Part shown: positions 35,739 to 47,899 of the stretch, in pieces
Layout: every line of letters begins with the position of its first letter
How positions within the stretch are numbered: position 1 is the stretch's first letter
Assembly: GCA_016801885.1 (NCBI GenBank)
Contig: CM028892.1
Location: forward strand, 5,526,114-5,590,113
Length of the DNA stretch: 64,000 bases
Direction of reading: 5' to 3'
From: Toxotes chatareus
Lineage: Eukaryota; Chordata; Actinopteri; Toxotidae
Notes under the pieces: generated by a model
What the model was told of the DNA's origin: nothing
The model's database searches: none
Seen by the model: only the letters and a program-made list of their open reading frames with translations
Made by a program: the position numbers and the translations under genes

Positions 35739-38700
35739 CTGGAGTGAGAGGAAAATGTTTGTGATTTGGAGAAGAACATTTGTCAACATGTCAAATAAAA
35801 GAAACAGGACATTTTAGATGTGAGAATGAGCTTACCTTCTACCTCAAGGTAAGCTGTAGATTCAATATCTCTGACTACAAAGCGGATTTCTCCAGCATCT
35901 TCAGCTTTGACATTGCACATCAGCAGGAAGTGTTTGGTCCCTGAAGGAGAACAGCAACAGAGATGGAGAATATATTTCAAGGCACTTTGACGCTGTTCCT
36001 CTCTGCTCCCTCGTAGACCCTACAGTTACCTACATATCCCTATCTGGCTACCAGAGTCCCTTCTACAAACTAGTGTCACTATTTTGTAGCAGCTTTTTAT
36101 TCATAAATTGTATCCACAATGTTTGCTAATTTTATTTTCATGTGTTATTCTTCCTTTCCTTAAGTTTGCCCTGTGCACTGTAACAAACACGTTGCACACT
36201 GTGGAAGGCATAGCTGACATATATCTAACTCTAAGAGACTCCAGACTTTAAGATTTGCTGATCTATATCTTTGCCGTTTCACTGGTTGGCGTCCTAGCAT
36301 CACACACACTCTTATGGTACATCTGTTGCTGTCAGTGTAAATTTGTTGTGAGTATTTGTTTCTCAGTGTAATCAGAATCATTTAGTCTCAATAATAATCA
36401 GCCCGTTCCTTTTCTAACCTTCAGTGCGGATCTTGATCGTGCCGGTGGGCCGGATCTTGTGGCCGTCCTTGTACCACTCTCCAGTCACATCCTCCAGAGA
36501 AACCTCACACATGAAGACAGCGTTATGGTCCTCCTGAATGTAGAGATCTTCCAGATCCTGCACTATCTCCAGCTCATGCTCTGTGAGGTTAGTAAAGTGA
36601 TTTAGATCAGGGATATTATATGACAAAAACAGGAAGTTGTTGGTTTTTTTTGAAGACTTGTTGATGCATTAAGCTTCTCCTTAAAACCACTAGATGGAGC
36701 TCCACTTCAGATATTTCACTGGCTGCACAATTCATCATGAAATACTTGAAATGTAAAATATCATCAAATGTAGATTTTCATATAACTGCTTATGCAGATT
36801 TGTTCAATGTTTTTATAGGATATCTGTTCAGACAGTTACCATACACCTCCAGTGAGCAAGAAGTGTTAATTTCCCCTGTTTCACATGTGTAGGTGCCAGA
36901 GTCAGCCCGGGAGCACTGCTGGATCTGACAGAACCGCTTGCGACCCATTGAGTAGATCCGACAGTTCTTCCCTGGCTTCAGCTCCGTCCCATTCTGATTC
37001 ACAGAAGAAAAAAAGACATAGGTATTCCTCACCAGTCTAAAACCTGTTGCGATGAAATCACAAAATGATAAGGTTTACTGGTTTGTCTTACCTTAAACCA
37101 TCTGACTTCAACATTTTGTCTAGAGAATTCACACTCCAGAGTGGCAGGAAATTCCTCCTCCACACGGACATCAGCCAGTGCTCTCAAGATGGACACCGGT
37201 GTCTCTGTCAATTCAGTCGGTGAATCAACCAATTGAAAACTTAAATTATTCATGGTTACAAGTACAGTTTTAATTACAATTTTAAGTTTAATGCAAATTC
37301 AAAAACTGCTTAATAAGAGAATCCACAGAAAAAATCTAAAAATCTTACTTACCTTTAACTGTGAGCCTGGCAGTGGTGCGCACACCTTCAGCAGAGAAGA
37401 CGATGGTACCTGTGTCCTCCAGGGTGAGGTTGGACAGGGTGAGGCCATGAACTTGCCCATTAGTGCTCACCCGCCACTGGTTGTTTGGTTTCACCCGAAT
37501 GCCGTCCTTCTGCCAGAATCCCTCCACATCAGCGTGGGAGAGCTCCACCTCGAAAGAAGCAGTCTCTCGTTCAAAGGTCTCTTGGTCAGTCAGGCCTTTA
37601 CGGATGGAGATTTTACGGGCTGGATTGGAGGAGATGAGAGAGAGTAGTGTTGTGAGAGGAGTATTAATACATACAATTATATACTACCTCTTAGAAATTG
37701 TATTGTATAGGATTAAATGATGCCATCTAGATTGTAAATATATATATTTTTAAAACAAATTGTGCTGCTTTGAGGCACATCTATCATTTCCACCATACAC
37801 TGAAAGAACACTGTGTTTCAAGGGCAACAAAAGGTGGTTCAAATATAGGCCCAGCTTAGTTTATCGCATTACAAAAACACCTACAGTTGCTCCATGGTCC
37901 ATTGTCACAGTGTCATTCAGTACAGTATTGTATGACAGCATGGCTGTGTTTCAGAAACCTTTCCACGCTTACAGGTCTATCCTTGCTCTTCTCAGAATCT
38001 TTTTTCATGCGACATACTGTGAAAAACACCTACAAATATACTATTCTACGCCTGCCCAGAACTCATCTGTGTCAGACGAGATGCCAGTGGCAAAGCGGCA
38101 CACCGCACTGACTCCTGAAAAATTCCTGCCTGTTTAAATATCTCTTTGCAGACATTTCCAAATATTAGAAAGCATGTATGCTATTGCTGAAATGATTCAT
38201 TGATTTCTCTGCTGGTCCACAGAAAATTGTTGGACAGCAGTTTTGGCTGGTGATTCAATTGGTTAATTGATTAATCACTAAGGTCACTTACCAAGCAGAA
38301 ATACAAAATATTTGCCACTTACGTTCTACATTGAGCTTGACCTGTGTCCGGTCATGCAGAGTCTCGCAGCGGTAGGTTCCCCGGTCTGACAGAGTCAGGT
38401 TGTAGATGGTCAGACTGCGTGTACAGCCATTCTGGGCCAGTGTGTGTCGGGGACCAGGCTGGATGACCACCCCCTGCCTCATCCACTGCACCTCGCCTGT
38501 CTCCAGGCTGATCTCTGTTTCCAAGGTGGCATCACCAAACTCCTCTGCCATGACAGCCTCCATTTTCTTTGTAAACATGATCTGAGCCTCTGAGCATAAT
38601 AAGAGAGAAAAAAAAACATTACAGTGAGCTGCTGGTAACTGTGGTAATACACTACTTCCTCTCTTTTCTGTGCAATTAATTATCTTACCCTGAACTTTGA

Positions 38701-41700
38701 GGGTGGCTTTGCTCAGTTTTCCCTCTGCCTCTGCTGTGATCTTGGAGCAGTCCAGCATTTGGCACTTCTTAATCACGAAGGTGTGACATAGGCCGTTCTG
38801 GGTTGCCTGGAAACGATCACCCAGGGTGATAGCCTCATTGTCCATGAGCCAGACCAACTGGACATCCTCAGGTGAAACCACACACTTAAAAGTGGCATCT
38901 TCTCCTTCAAGCACAGTGGTGTTGTGGAGCTCTGTGAGGAACTCCACCACTCGAGGCACTGAAGAGACGAAAGAAAGGTCACAGACCTGCTGCCTTACAT
39001 GGTAAAAAGCAGAAAATCTCCAGCCCAGATGTACTTACTTTCTACTCTCAGCGATGCTGTAGTGTGGTCATCTCTGGACTCACAGGTGTACTCCCCGGCA
39101 TCCTCTCTGGTCAAACGGTGGATGGTCAAGCTTCGTTCCACTCCATCTGCCCGAATGGAGAACCTCCTGCTTGGAACCACCTCCACACCGTTCTTCAGCC
39201 ACTGGACGTCTGCCTTTGGCTTGCACACTTCACAGCGAAGAGTCACCATACCGTCAGCGTGGGCCACAGTGTCCCGAAGAGGCTTCAGAAACTTGATTCT
39301 CATTTCTGCAACACAAAAAAAAAGTTAATATAGCTTTTCAGTTGACACTTGTTATTCTATAATATTATTGAAAGACAAAATCAAACTGAAATTTTAACCT
39401 TTGACCAGCAGACTGAAGTGGATCTGGTCTGTGTTGACGTCACAGGTGTACTCGCCAGCATCAGAGCGTCTCAGAGGCTCGATGGTGAAGGTGCGTTTAT
39501 GGCCCTCCATGAGTGCTCGGAAGCGTTCGCCTTCAACAGGCGTCCAGTCTTTCAGCCAGCGCACTAGAGCTGTTTCCTTGGACACATAACTCGTCAAGGT
39601 CACACTCTCTGCTTCGTAACCCGTCACAACAATATCATCCTCTTTATTCACAAACGTGACTGGAGGTTCTTTAATAGAAAAGACAAACAAATATTAGGTA
39701 CCTTTGTAATCAGAATTTATCCTGCCTCTGTTAAGACTCTTAAGACCTATACCCTGGGTCTGTACCTTGAATCCGTATAACAGTGATCATCTTGTCATCT
39801 ACAGCATCACACATGTACTTTCCAGAATCTGAGGGCTGGACATTTGAGATGATAATTTTCCTCAGAGTCCCATAGCTCTCAATGTAGGTACGGGAGTCAT
39901 TGGTGAGCAGCCTGTCATTGCAATACCACTGGACGGGGGCACTGGCACGGGACACCTCACAGGCCAGGATCAGGTCATCACCTGTCACCATTTCCTGGTA
40001 GTCAGGGTCAATCGAGTTTCCTACAATGGTCACTGGAGGCTCTGAAGCCAAAAGAGGGAGAAGATGGGTGGTTTAATCATGTGAGAATTAATCACAATAA
40101 CAAATTACTTTAAACCGTCAAATCAACGAAATGAATTTTACCTTCAACTGTAACCTGGAAGCTGATATTATCATCTCCAACATCCAGGAAATACTCTCCT
40201 GAGTCTCTGAGCTCAGCATTGAGGATGACCAGCGAGCGAAAAGAGCCTTCTTCCTCTTCACAGAACCTTTCATCGCCCTCAATACGACAGCCATCCTTGT
40301 ACCATTTGCCGACAGCATTGGCTCTGGAGAGTTCACACTCCAGGACAATGTCATCAGAAATCAGGGATTTTAGATTTGTCTTGATCTCTGACTTTCTTAA
40401 GATCTTCACTGGAGGCTCTGAGGATGCAGAATTGAATATTGACACCATAGTGGATATCATAGTGGCCTTTATGGATCAGAAATCATCTCCAAAGCCAACC
40501 TTTGCCTCTTACCTGAAACTTTGACCTGGACATCTATTTGATCATCGACAGCGTCGCAGGTGTATTTTCCAGAATCCTCTGGGGTTGGAACATGGATGGT
40601 CAGGCGACGTATGAGCCCATCCTCCGTGATGGTGACGTTCCTGTTCTCCTCTATTTCTTTGCCATTCAGCCACCACTTGACTTCTGCACTTGGCCGGGAC
40701 ACCTCGATCTCCAGCACAACTGGTTTGCCAGCAAAACTCTCCAGTTTTTCAGGTGCATTTTTAGGACGTGTAAGCGTCACTGGTGGCTCTGAATGAAAAG
40801 GAGAATTAAAATCATTAAAAAGGAAGGAGTTGTACATGATAGAAATGCTATCAAAATTATATGCATTTATTGAAAATGCATTTATGAAGATGATAAATAT
40901 TTACACTTGTGTCCTTATTGTTACCTGTAATAGTTACCAGGAACGCCACAGAGTCATCCTCTGTGTCACATATGTATTCCCCGGTGTCTTCCACTGTGGG
41001 CATGGGTATAACTAGCCGGCGTTTGGCCCCATCCGCCTCAAGGATCAAGTTAGGGCCCTCTTCTACCTCTAGGCCATCTCTGTACCAGCGGACAGGGGCA
41101 TCTGACTGGGAGATTTCACAGCTGAGCTCCAGCCTCTCGGAGGCCAAATGGGTCAATTCCATCTCTGATTCACTGGGAGAAACAATTCGGACTGGTAGTT
41201 CTGGTGCAGGAAGAAAAAAAAAAGTAAGCTTCATTTGACTGGGTTACAATTGGAAATCTTAGAGACATGTGTAAAGAATTTTGTTGTCTCTTAAATACTT
41301 TCTGATAGGAATATAGCAGAGCCAGAAGTGAGTGCAAACCTGTGACAGTAAGCTGGAAGAAGACAGAGTCTCCATCTGTTTTGCAGACATACTCTCCACC
41401 ATCCTCCACTGATCCACAGAAGATGGTCAGCCTCCTGTAAGGACCCTCAGATATCAGCTGGATGTTGTCACTGTTCTCCACCTCCTGGCTGTCCTTGAAC
41501 CACTGCACCTTCCCGCTGGAGCGGGACAGTTCACACTGCAGGTTGATCTCCTCTGCGATGTAGCTTTCCATCACAACATCATCCTTAGGTTCCACAATCA
41601 TCACTGGAGGCTCTGTGTTTGTAGACAATGGAAACAACCAGGTCAGTTTGTCTTTCTAATGTAGCTAATGTGCGTGTAAAAAAAAAAAAAAAGAAATGTC

Positions 41701-44700
41701 CTTGCACCTCTGACATTGACCGTGAACTCCATGCTGTTGTTTCCTGCCTGGCAGGTGTAGCTGCCAGCATCTGAGGTTTCTGCAGAGCGGATTATTAACC
41801 TCCTCACAGTCCCCTCTGCCTGCAGAGTGATGTTGTCACTGGGCCGGATCTCACAGCCGTCTTTATACCTGGGACACACATTTGATAAAGACAACTGTAA
41901 AATACATTTGCAGACAAATTACAGATTGTCATTCATGTCTCTAACAGGACTTTACTTACCATATGACTTCAGCATCCTCTCTGGAGACGTGGCAGAGCAG
42001 TACCACGGGGTCCAACTCCATGCTGCACTTGTGGAGGTCCTCTTCTGGGACTGGACTGAACTCCACAGGAGGACCTGAAAAGACGTAAAGGAAGGAGGAG
42101 GGAGGGAAGAATGTCAACAGCTGGAACACCAGGTACTTAAGGATGATTATTATTCAAATATCTTTCACCTGCAACATCCACGTTGAATTTGATGGTGTCA
42201 TCTGAGGTTTTACACGTGTAAACTCCAGAGTGACATGCATCAGCTGATTGGATCACAATCCTCCTCATGTTCCCATCTGATTGGATGCTGAGGCCATCGG
42301 TCATCTGGAGCTCCTCACCATCTTTGAACCAGGATACTTGAGCAAAGGGGTGGGTAACTTCACAGTAGAGAACAATAGCATCACCAGTGTCCACCTTCTT
42401 ATTGCTGTCTAATTCTGACAGAGGGCTGAACTTTGCTACAGCAGCTGCAAAGAAATAAACATACAAATTAAATAAAATCGCAAAGCATTAGTTCATCATA
42501 TACTAGACGTAGCAAGATTAACAGATTTTAACACCTACGTTTAACTTTGAGCACACATGAATCCCGCACTCCGTTGGCTATGAACGTGACCTCTGCTGTG
42601 TCATCTGTAGTGCGAGTGCCACGGATAACCAGTGAGTGCTGTGTTTGGGACTGGTGAATCAAGTACCGTCCGCCATTCTGCAGTTGGGCGCTGTGCAGAA
42701 ACCAGGTTCCAACCATTGAGGCAGACAATTCGATGGAGAAGCGAGCATCTTCGCCTTCCACAACTTGACAGCCTTGGAGGCGGCGGCAAATTTTGGGCCC
42801 AGGAACTAAGAAAAATAGAAAAAACAGATTGGTGACTATTCATTACAGTACACTAAAAATCACAGAAGGTTTGTTAGGACTAAATTGTAGAATGGTAATG
42901 CATTTCTGAGCAATAAACGTTTCCTTGTTGCTTGCAGCTGCATTACTCAGCCCATACTAACATGAACTAATGGAAGGAAGTACACATAAATACAGATAAA
43001 ACCATCTTTAACGCTTTCTCTCTACATTTTTGTTAACATGCACTGAAAGAAAGTGAAGGTCATTTAGCAATAGGGTTTACAATGAAATACACACAGTAAC
43101 ACATGTACTTTCACAGTTTTACTTCACAGTCATTTCCTCACCCAGATGGACGACTTTGGGAAACTCCACATGACCACTTCGTCCATACTTGTTGATGCAA
43201 CAGACTCGGAAACGGTAGTCGCCTTCGCATGACACGCTGTCACCGGTGACCTCAGCTGAGGTGGCGGTCTCTGAGGTGAAACACTTCTGCCACTCCTGGG
43301 AGCCCACTTCTTGTCTCTCCAGCACGAAGATGGAGCGGGTGGATGTCTGGCTGTTGGGGGCAGGAACCCAGGTGAGAAGGGCACTGTTGGGTCGATCTAC
43401 ATCCATTTTGGCACCCACAGGGCAGATAGGGGGGCAGTGTCTTGAGGCTAAAGCACAGAGAGGAGAGGGATGAAAAATGTAAGTGTGAACCACCATGACA
43501 GGAAGCCATCCTCTATACAAAATCTATATCCTATCAAACTCTTCAGGGAACAAAAAACAGACAGTGTTTTTGTCTATATTTCTATCTCAGAATATCACGC
43601 TCAGAATCTTTTGCTAACTAGTCCAGAAAACCATGGCACAATTTAAGGAATCCTGAAAGTACCTTTGACTTTGAGGCGTGATGTGGTTTTGGATCTCCCT
43701 GCGACAAAAGTCACTACCCCTGAGTCTTGATGGGCTACGTTGACAAAGACCAGAATGTGAGTTTTGCCAAAAGACTTCAGGATTGTCTGGTGTGTCTCAT
43801 GTAGCTTCAGGCCATCTTTGAACCAGTGGACCTCCATGTCATCATCCTCCACCTCCACGCAGAATGCTGCATTCTCACCCTCGAGGACCTCCAGCTTCCG
43901 CGGAAGTTTTCGAACAATAGTACCTGTAAGCAGAAAAGGTAGATTTTCAGTTTTAAATCAGACTTGCACATCTCTCTCTGTTAATGATCATAAGGAATAA
44001 TTTTAGAGTAGGTTAAACACACAGTTATTTTTATCAAATTCGTTGGATGGGGCAGTTGCTTGCTTCCTTTTTAGGAGAAACTTTAGCTCTGAAGTTTTCA
44101 TTTCCATTCAGTTTCTGTACATCATACCTTTAACTGATAGCTCTGCAATGCTCTTTGCTCCATCTGGCATCTCACAGAGATACACTCCATCATCATCTGT
44201 CCCAACATCATGGATGGTTAGTCTTCGTTTGGTTCCTTTCTGCTCCATCCCATATTTACTGCTGGGCATCAGCCTCTGGTCCTCCAGGTACCAGGCAGCT
44301 GGGACCGACTCATCGGGCACCTCGCACTCCAGCACAGCAACATCCCTCTCCCTCACTTCCAGGTCTTTTAATGGACGCCTGAACCGCACAGCTGGGCCTG
44401 AAGAATGAAGGAAATGGGTATTTAAAATGTATTTTCAAATTAGCAAAATGTATGGTCATAGACTAAATCATGGCTTAAACTGCCAAAGTGTGTTGAATCT
44501 CTCATGCTGCCACTGAATATTTTTTAAGTATTTCTCAGCTTTAATGCCACTCCATATTATCTGTATATTAAGGACTGACATGTTAACCCCAAGACCAAAC
44601 TAACATGTATGATAGAGGCAGCTGGCACAGTACAGGACTCTGCATATGAGAGGCTATGTGACCCTGAGGATTATCTGCCCATTATGAAGGGATTAGGTCA

Positions 44701-46324
44701 AAATAATTAGCTACTTTAAGAGGTGATGCCACAAATTTCAACAAGGCACACAATCAATTAGCCTCAACAAATGCAGCTTGTGTGTGTGTTATCCGTGTGG
44801 TTGGAGATGTGCATCAGAGACACAATGACCCACTCATGGACCACGGGTTGTTTCTTTAAAATGTTCACCTACAATGACGAGCGAAACTGGTCCTGAATCT
44901 CTTGAAATGTGTTGTGTTTTTTGCTCTTGTCACTGTTGTTTGGCAGCTTAATATATTTTAGATAATTCACTTCAGATTAATAATAATTTTGCATTGTTTA
45001 TTATATTTGCATTCATTTACCATCAGTCTTTTGGTATTTTATACAGTGATATTTATCATTTTAACAATGCCACATTCAGACTAACTTTAGCCAGTTATTT
45101 TTTTTGTAAATCAGGGAAGTATCTCCTACCTTTGACGGACAGGTGAACAGCACTGAGGGTGTTTCCAAGAGCGTTTGATGCTGCGCAGACATACAGCCCT
45201 GTATCCTGCTCTTTACAGTACAGAACCTTTAGTGTGTAGTAACCCTCTCTGTCCTCAAATATCAGATGACGTCTCCCGGGCTCCAGGAGAACCCCGTTTT
45301 TCTTCCAGATGATCTCGGGTTTCGGCTTCCCTGTCACACAGCAGCGAAACTTGGCATGTTTCCCCTCTGCCACTGCAAACTTCTTGACCGTAGACAAGTT
45401 GACAGATGGCTCCTCTGTAACCCTCGACAAACTGAGTCTCCCACCCCTGTGCTTTGGTGACCATTGGCTGTTAGTGTGACTATTTGAGGACAGTTTACTC
45501 TCTTCTCGTTCTGGTACAGGCTCAACAAGAAGGACGGCACCAGCCAAGGCCTCACCGTGGCAGTTGATGGCCTTGCAGGTGTAGACACCTTTGTCAGGCA
45601 TGCGCGTCCTGTAAATCTTGAGCTGGAACCAGCCACCATCTTGATTGCTCACGCTGAAGTGTGAACTTTCGAAGATGTCATTCAGCCTCTTCCCATCTTT
45701 CTCCCATGTCACCTCTGGCAAAGGAGTACCCCAGATTTTGCAGGAGAAGGCAGCGTCCTCTCCCCTGTCCACACGCAGAGAGAGGGGCTTGATGAGGAAT
45801 CGTGGTTTATCATCAGATGTTAAATCAACCTCTTCTCTTTTTTCACTAACCCTACTGTTCCATTTGTGATCTCCATTTATCTCTGCTCCATTTTCTTTCC
45901 TATGTTCACCGTTTTGTTCTGTGCAGTAGCCATTCAGATGTCCTTTGTATTCTCTGTTTTCTTTCACAGGTTGCTTCAGACCATTGACCCCTATTTGCCT
46001 TTGCCCCCCCTCCTGTGACTGGGCCTCTCCTTCCACTTTGAGGGAGGCTGCTGCATATGTTTCACCTACGCTATTTCGAGCCTTGCAAATGTACTGGCCA
46101 GCATCCTGTTGCGTCACTCCAGTAATGGTCAGCAGGTAAGCTTTTCCCTCCTCTGAGAGCTTGTAGCGTCCCTCAGACAAGATCTGGACATTTTTACGCT
46201 CCCAGATCACATCAGGGCGAGGGTCCCCACCAATCTGGCACCTCAGTGTGGCATCTGTGCCACACTGGGCCACCACAGGACGTGGGTAGCCCAAAACACG
46301 GGGAGCACCTCCAAAAATATCCAT
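34963..46324 (-). CDS. obsl1: Obscurin-like protein 1 (OBSL1), 24 coding exons, 2,215 aa
   Basis: OBSL1 is a cytoskeletal linker built of Ig domains; it binds titin and myomesin at the M-band and joins the CUL7-CCDC8 (3M) complex (family knowledge). The start ATG is 46322-46324 and the stop TAG 34963-34965. Exons from 5': 45130-46324, 44128-44397, 43663-43923, 43142-43447, 42539-42805, 42169-42444, 41960-42074, 41708-41868, 41340-41612, 40925-41200, 40513-40788, 40142-40417, 39766-40041, 39399-39668, 39039-39305, 38689-38958, 38323-38589, 37353-37619, 37092-37204, 36840-36993, 36419-36580, 35836-35940, 35472-35738, 34963-35240. They sum to 6,648 nt, a whole number of codons, with no stop. I count 22 Ig domains and one FN3 after Ig5. 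The lack of RhoGEF and kinase domains argues against obscurin itself. Confidence 0.94.
35836..37619 (-). other. obsl1: obsl1 Ig18, Ig19 and Ig20
   Basis: Ig18 is one exon (37353-37619: core Trp in GFWQKDG, no B- or F-strand Cys). Ig19 is split over 37092-37204 and 36840-36993; the intron follows the core Trp motif VRWFK in phase 0. Ig20 is split over 36419-36580 and 35836-35940 (GEWYKDG, then FLLMCNVKAEDAGEIRFVVR). Its F-strand Cys is Val. The two-exon structure sets these apart from the central array. Confidence 0.9.
35941..36418 (-). other. obsl1: obsl1 intron within Ig20
   Basis: A 478-bp intron in the middle of an Ig domain, AT-rich and otherwise featureless. Confidence 0.6.
37620..38322 (-). 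other. obsl1: obsl1 intron between Ig17 and Ig18
   Basis: A 703-bp intron bounded by donor GTAAGT and acceptor CCAATCCAG on the minus strand. An open frame on the + strand at 37760-38137 has no recognisable domain and I do not call it. Confidence 0.6.
38323..41612 (-). other. obsl1: obsl1 Ig9-Ig17: array of nine one-exon Ig domains
   Basis: Nine consecutive exons (41340-41612, 40925-41200, 40513-40788, 40142-40417, 39766-40041, 39399-39668, 39039-39305, 38689-38958, 38323-38589) each encode one Ig of about 89-92 residues. Ig10 to Ig13 are all exactly 276 nt. Ig9 to Ig14 open with E-x-PV near the splice site and share LxCE(L/V)SR, a core W(Y/F)(K/R/C)(D/N) and DxGEYxCDxxDD. The uniform phase-1 exons show growth of the array by exon duplication, as in titin and obscurin. 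Confidence 0.94.
41708..42805 (-). other. obsl1: obsl1 Ig6, Ig7 and two-exon Ig8
   Basis: Exon 42539-42805 encodes Ig6 (CRRLQGCQVVEGEDARFSIE), which has lost both canonical Cys. Exon 42169-42444 encodes Ig7 (VDTGDAIVLYCEVTHPFAQV, SGVYTCKTSDD). Ig8 is split over 41960-42074 and 41708-41868 with the core Trp codon crossing the intron (EVI-W-YKDGCE). The residue left over after Ig6 is C rather than G, but the frame is kept. Confidence 0.92.
42806..43141 (-). other. obsl1: obsl1 intron between FN3 and Ig6
   Basis: A 336-bp AT-rich intron. No other feature is seen. Confidence 0.6.
43142..43447 (-). other. obsl1: obsl1 fibronectin type III domain
   Basis: The only FN3 in the protein lies between Ig5 and Ig6. 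It reads DVDRPNSALLTWVPAPNSQT with the B-strand Trp and ends CEGDYRFRVCCINKYGRSGH, the FN3 F/G signature. A single FN3 here is diagnostic of the obscurin/OBSL1 architecture. Confidence 0.93.
43663..44397 (-). other. obsl1: obsl1 Ig4 and Ig5 (exons 44128-44397 and 43663-43923)
   Basis: Each exon encodes one Ig domain, phase 1 at both ends. Ig4: VRFRRPLKDLEVRERDVAVL, core Trp in AAWYLED, F strand DDDGVYLCEMPDGA. Ig5: RKLPRKLEVLEGENAAFCVE, core Trp in VHWFKDG, F strand with the Cys replaced (HQDSGVVTFVAGRS). Most later domains follow the same one-exon-per-domain plan. Confidence 0.92.
44398..45129 (-). other. obsl1: obsl1 intron 1 (coding)
   Basis: A 732-bp AT-rich intron between Ig3 and Ig4 with a consensus donor (GTAGGA) and acceptor (TTCTTCAG) on the minus strand. 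I see nothing else in it. Confidence 0.6.
45130..46324 (-). other. obsl1: obsl1 first coding exon: Ig1, Ig2, Ig3
   Basis: A single 1,195-nt exon encodes three Ig domains. Ig1 (about residues 7-98) starts RVLGYPRPVVAQCGTDATLR. A hydrophilic linker follows at about 99-170. Ig2 (about 172-268) starts KPRFLIKPLSLRVDRGEDAA. A second linker leads to Ig3 (about 305-397, VNLSTVKKFAVAEGKHAKFR). Each has B- and F-strand Cys and the core Trp (VIWERKN, VTWEKDG, IIWKKNG). Ig1 is the domain that binds titin Ig10 in mammals. A good acceptor upstream of the ATG (exon edge about 46414) suggests the exon also carries about 90 nt of 5' UTR. Confidence 0.94.
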
Positions 46325-47169
46325 GATAATGTCACTTTCTCTGGGATATGAGTGGAGAAATTCCTTTTGTGGTGGGACTGCCTGGAAATGATCGTCTTAT
46401 CTGTGGTGAAGGAGCTGTGAGACAAAGAAAATGTACGTTTCACTTGAGTCTCGACTGGATACAAACACAAAAATCTGCATATTTCTTTTTACAACTGAAA
46501 TGTGTTTAGTGAGGTGTTTATCACACGGTCAGTGGTGTAGTTTTGCGGGTTTTGAGCAAACGTAAACCACTCTCAGTTGTCTCACAGCTGGTGCTGTAGC
46601 TCATTGAAGAGTGTATTTATAAAGTAGTCTGTCCGAAAAAAGACACCAGAGACCATGTGTCACATAGCACACAAACTGTGGAGTGACACACCTGCAGCAC
46701 AAACTAAGACAAAACTGACCCATAAATGCTGTGCATGTATAGATCGTGTATGTTAGCTGTTTCCTTACTGAAGGACTTTCTTTGTTTCTGGATTTTTGCA
46801 TTGTTGTCATGATGTCTACACCTTTAAGGCTTAGCAACAACCCAAGACATTTGTTATGTGGAGCTAAATTCCTCTTTCATGTGAAAGACTTTTTGCACAG
46901 CTTTTGGTTTGATCTCGTAGCAGCCTGACACACCCTGCTCTTGCATCTGATGCACATCCTCTAAACGGCATGGATCATGTAGTCATGTGCTCATTTCTAA
47001 TCTAGAAAAAAGCTGTTTGTGTAGTGTAGGATATTTAAGTCTTAAGTCTAATGGTTATACAGGCCTGAAAGTCAAGAAGCAGTGTCAAGAGAGACGCATA
47101 CAGTAAGACAGGTAATGAACATAGTGCAGCTTGTAAAATTAACCAGAAAAATGTTGAGGATAAACTTAC

Positions 47170-47444
47170 CGCTCCTGTGAGTCACTGTCTTTAAAGCATT
47201 CTGTCACTGTTATGTTCTCTTAAAAATGATGTCCTCAAAATGTTCAAGCTGGCATCAGTTAATTCATAAGACCTTTGGCTCTTCTTTGAATTATTCTTTG
47301 ACTTAGAGAAATGGCAGATATTTGTTCTGTTGCTCTGTAGAATGGTGATGAAGCTCTGTGAGGCGTTTAAGCTCTTGTTCCTTGTCTCTTCGGTTTGGTT
47401 TGTAGCTTGTGGATTCTGGCTGACTTCGACACACCTCCTGGTCA
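47170..47444 (-). other. obsl1: Candidate obsl1 5' UTR exon
   Basis: On the minus strand a strong acceptor (TTTGCTTTGCTTTCAG, AG at 47445-47446) and a strong donor (GCG then GTAAGT, 47164-47169) bound a 275-nt segment. It would splice over 755 bp to the acceptor near 46414 ahead of the obsl1 ATG. The segment has no coding resemblance to OBSL1, so it would be untranslated. Confidence 0.35.
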
Positions 47445-47639
47445 CTGAAAGCAAAGCAAATGAGAAAGATTGGATCTTCTATTCACCATAGGTGGCCCAT
47501 GATCACAGGTATCATGTCTTGTGTGTTGTGTCCCATCGGTTTGGCTTTAGGTTGCAGGTGGCAGAGAGGAAAATGACCACAGTCTTTCAGTCAAGTGCTT
47601 GGTTTATGCGTCAGCTCTGATACAGTCATTGTCCAACAG

Positions 47640-47735
47640 CAAAAGAGCGAGAGAGGGAGTTGGAACAGGGGGCGGGCAGCATTAAATGCTTTCACAGCTG
47701 CTGCCACTGCAAGCCACCACCTAAAAATACCAGCA
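47640..47735 (-). promoter_or_regulatory. obsl1: Candidate muscle-type promoter module upstream of obsl1
   Basis: Within 80 bp lie a near-consensus MEF2 site (CTAAAAATAC, 47721-47730, one mismatch), an E-box CAGCTG (47695-47700) and a GC box (GGGGGCGGGC, about 47669-47678). The combination suits a gene active in striated muscle. The transcription start is unknown. Confidence 0.35.
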
Positions 47736-47899
47736 GCTTCGATGACAGTCAGCCAGATAAAGTTAGGCTCTCCATTCACAGACCGTGGCTCACTAAAGAT
47801 AGAGGGGAGGCAGAGCTCTGCGATGGATCACGCAGCTCAATAGATAGCCTGAGTTAAACCTCGGAAGAGAAAGGACACCTCACCTGCTGGAGCTCCTTG

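Noticed and set aside
34963..46324. Obscurin (obscn) rather than obsl1
   Set aside because: There is no RhoGEF, PH or kinase domain, the protein ends after Ig22, and the N-terminus and single FN3 after Ig5 match OBSL1.
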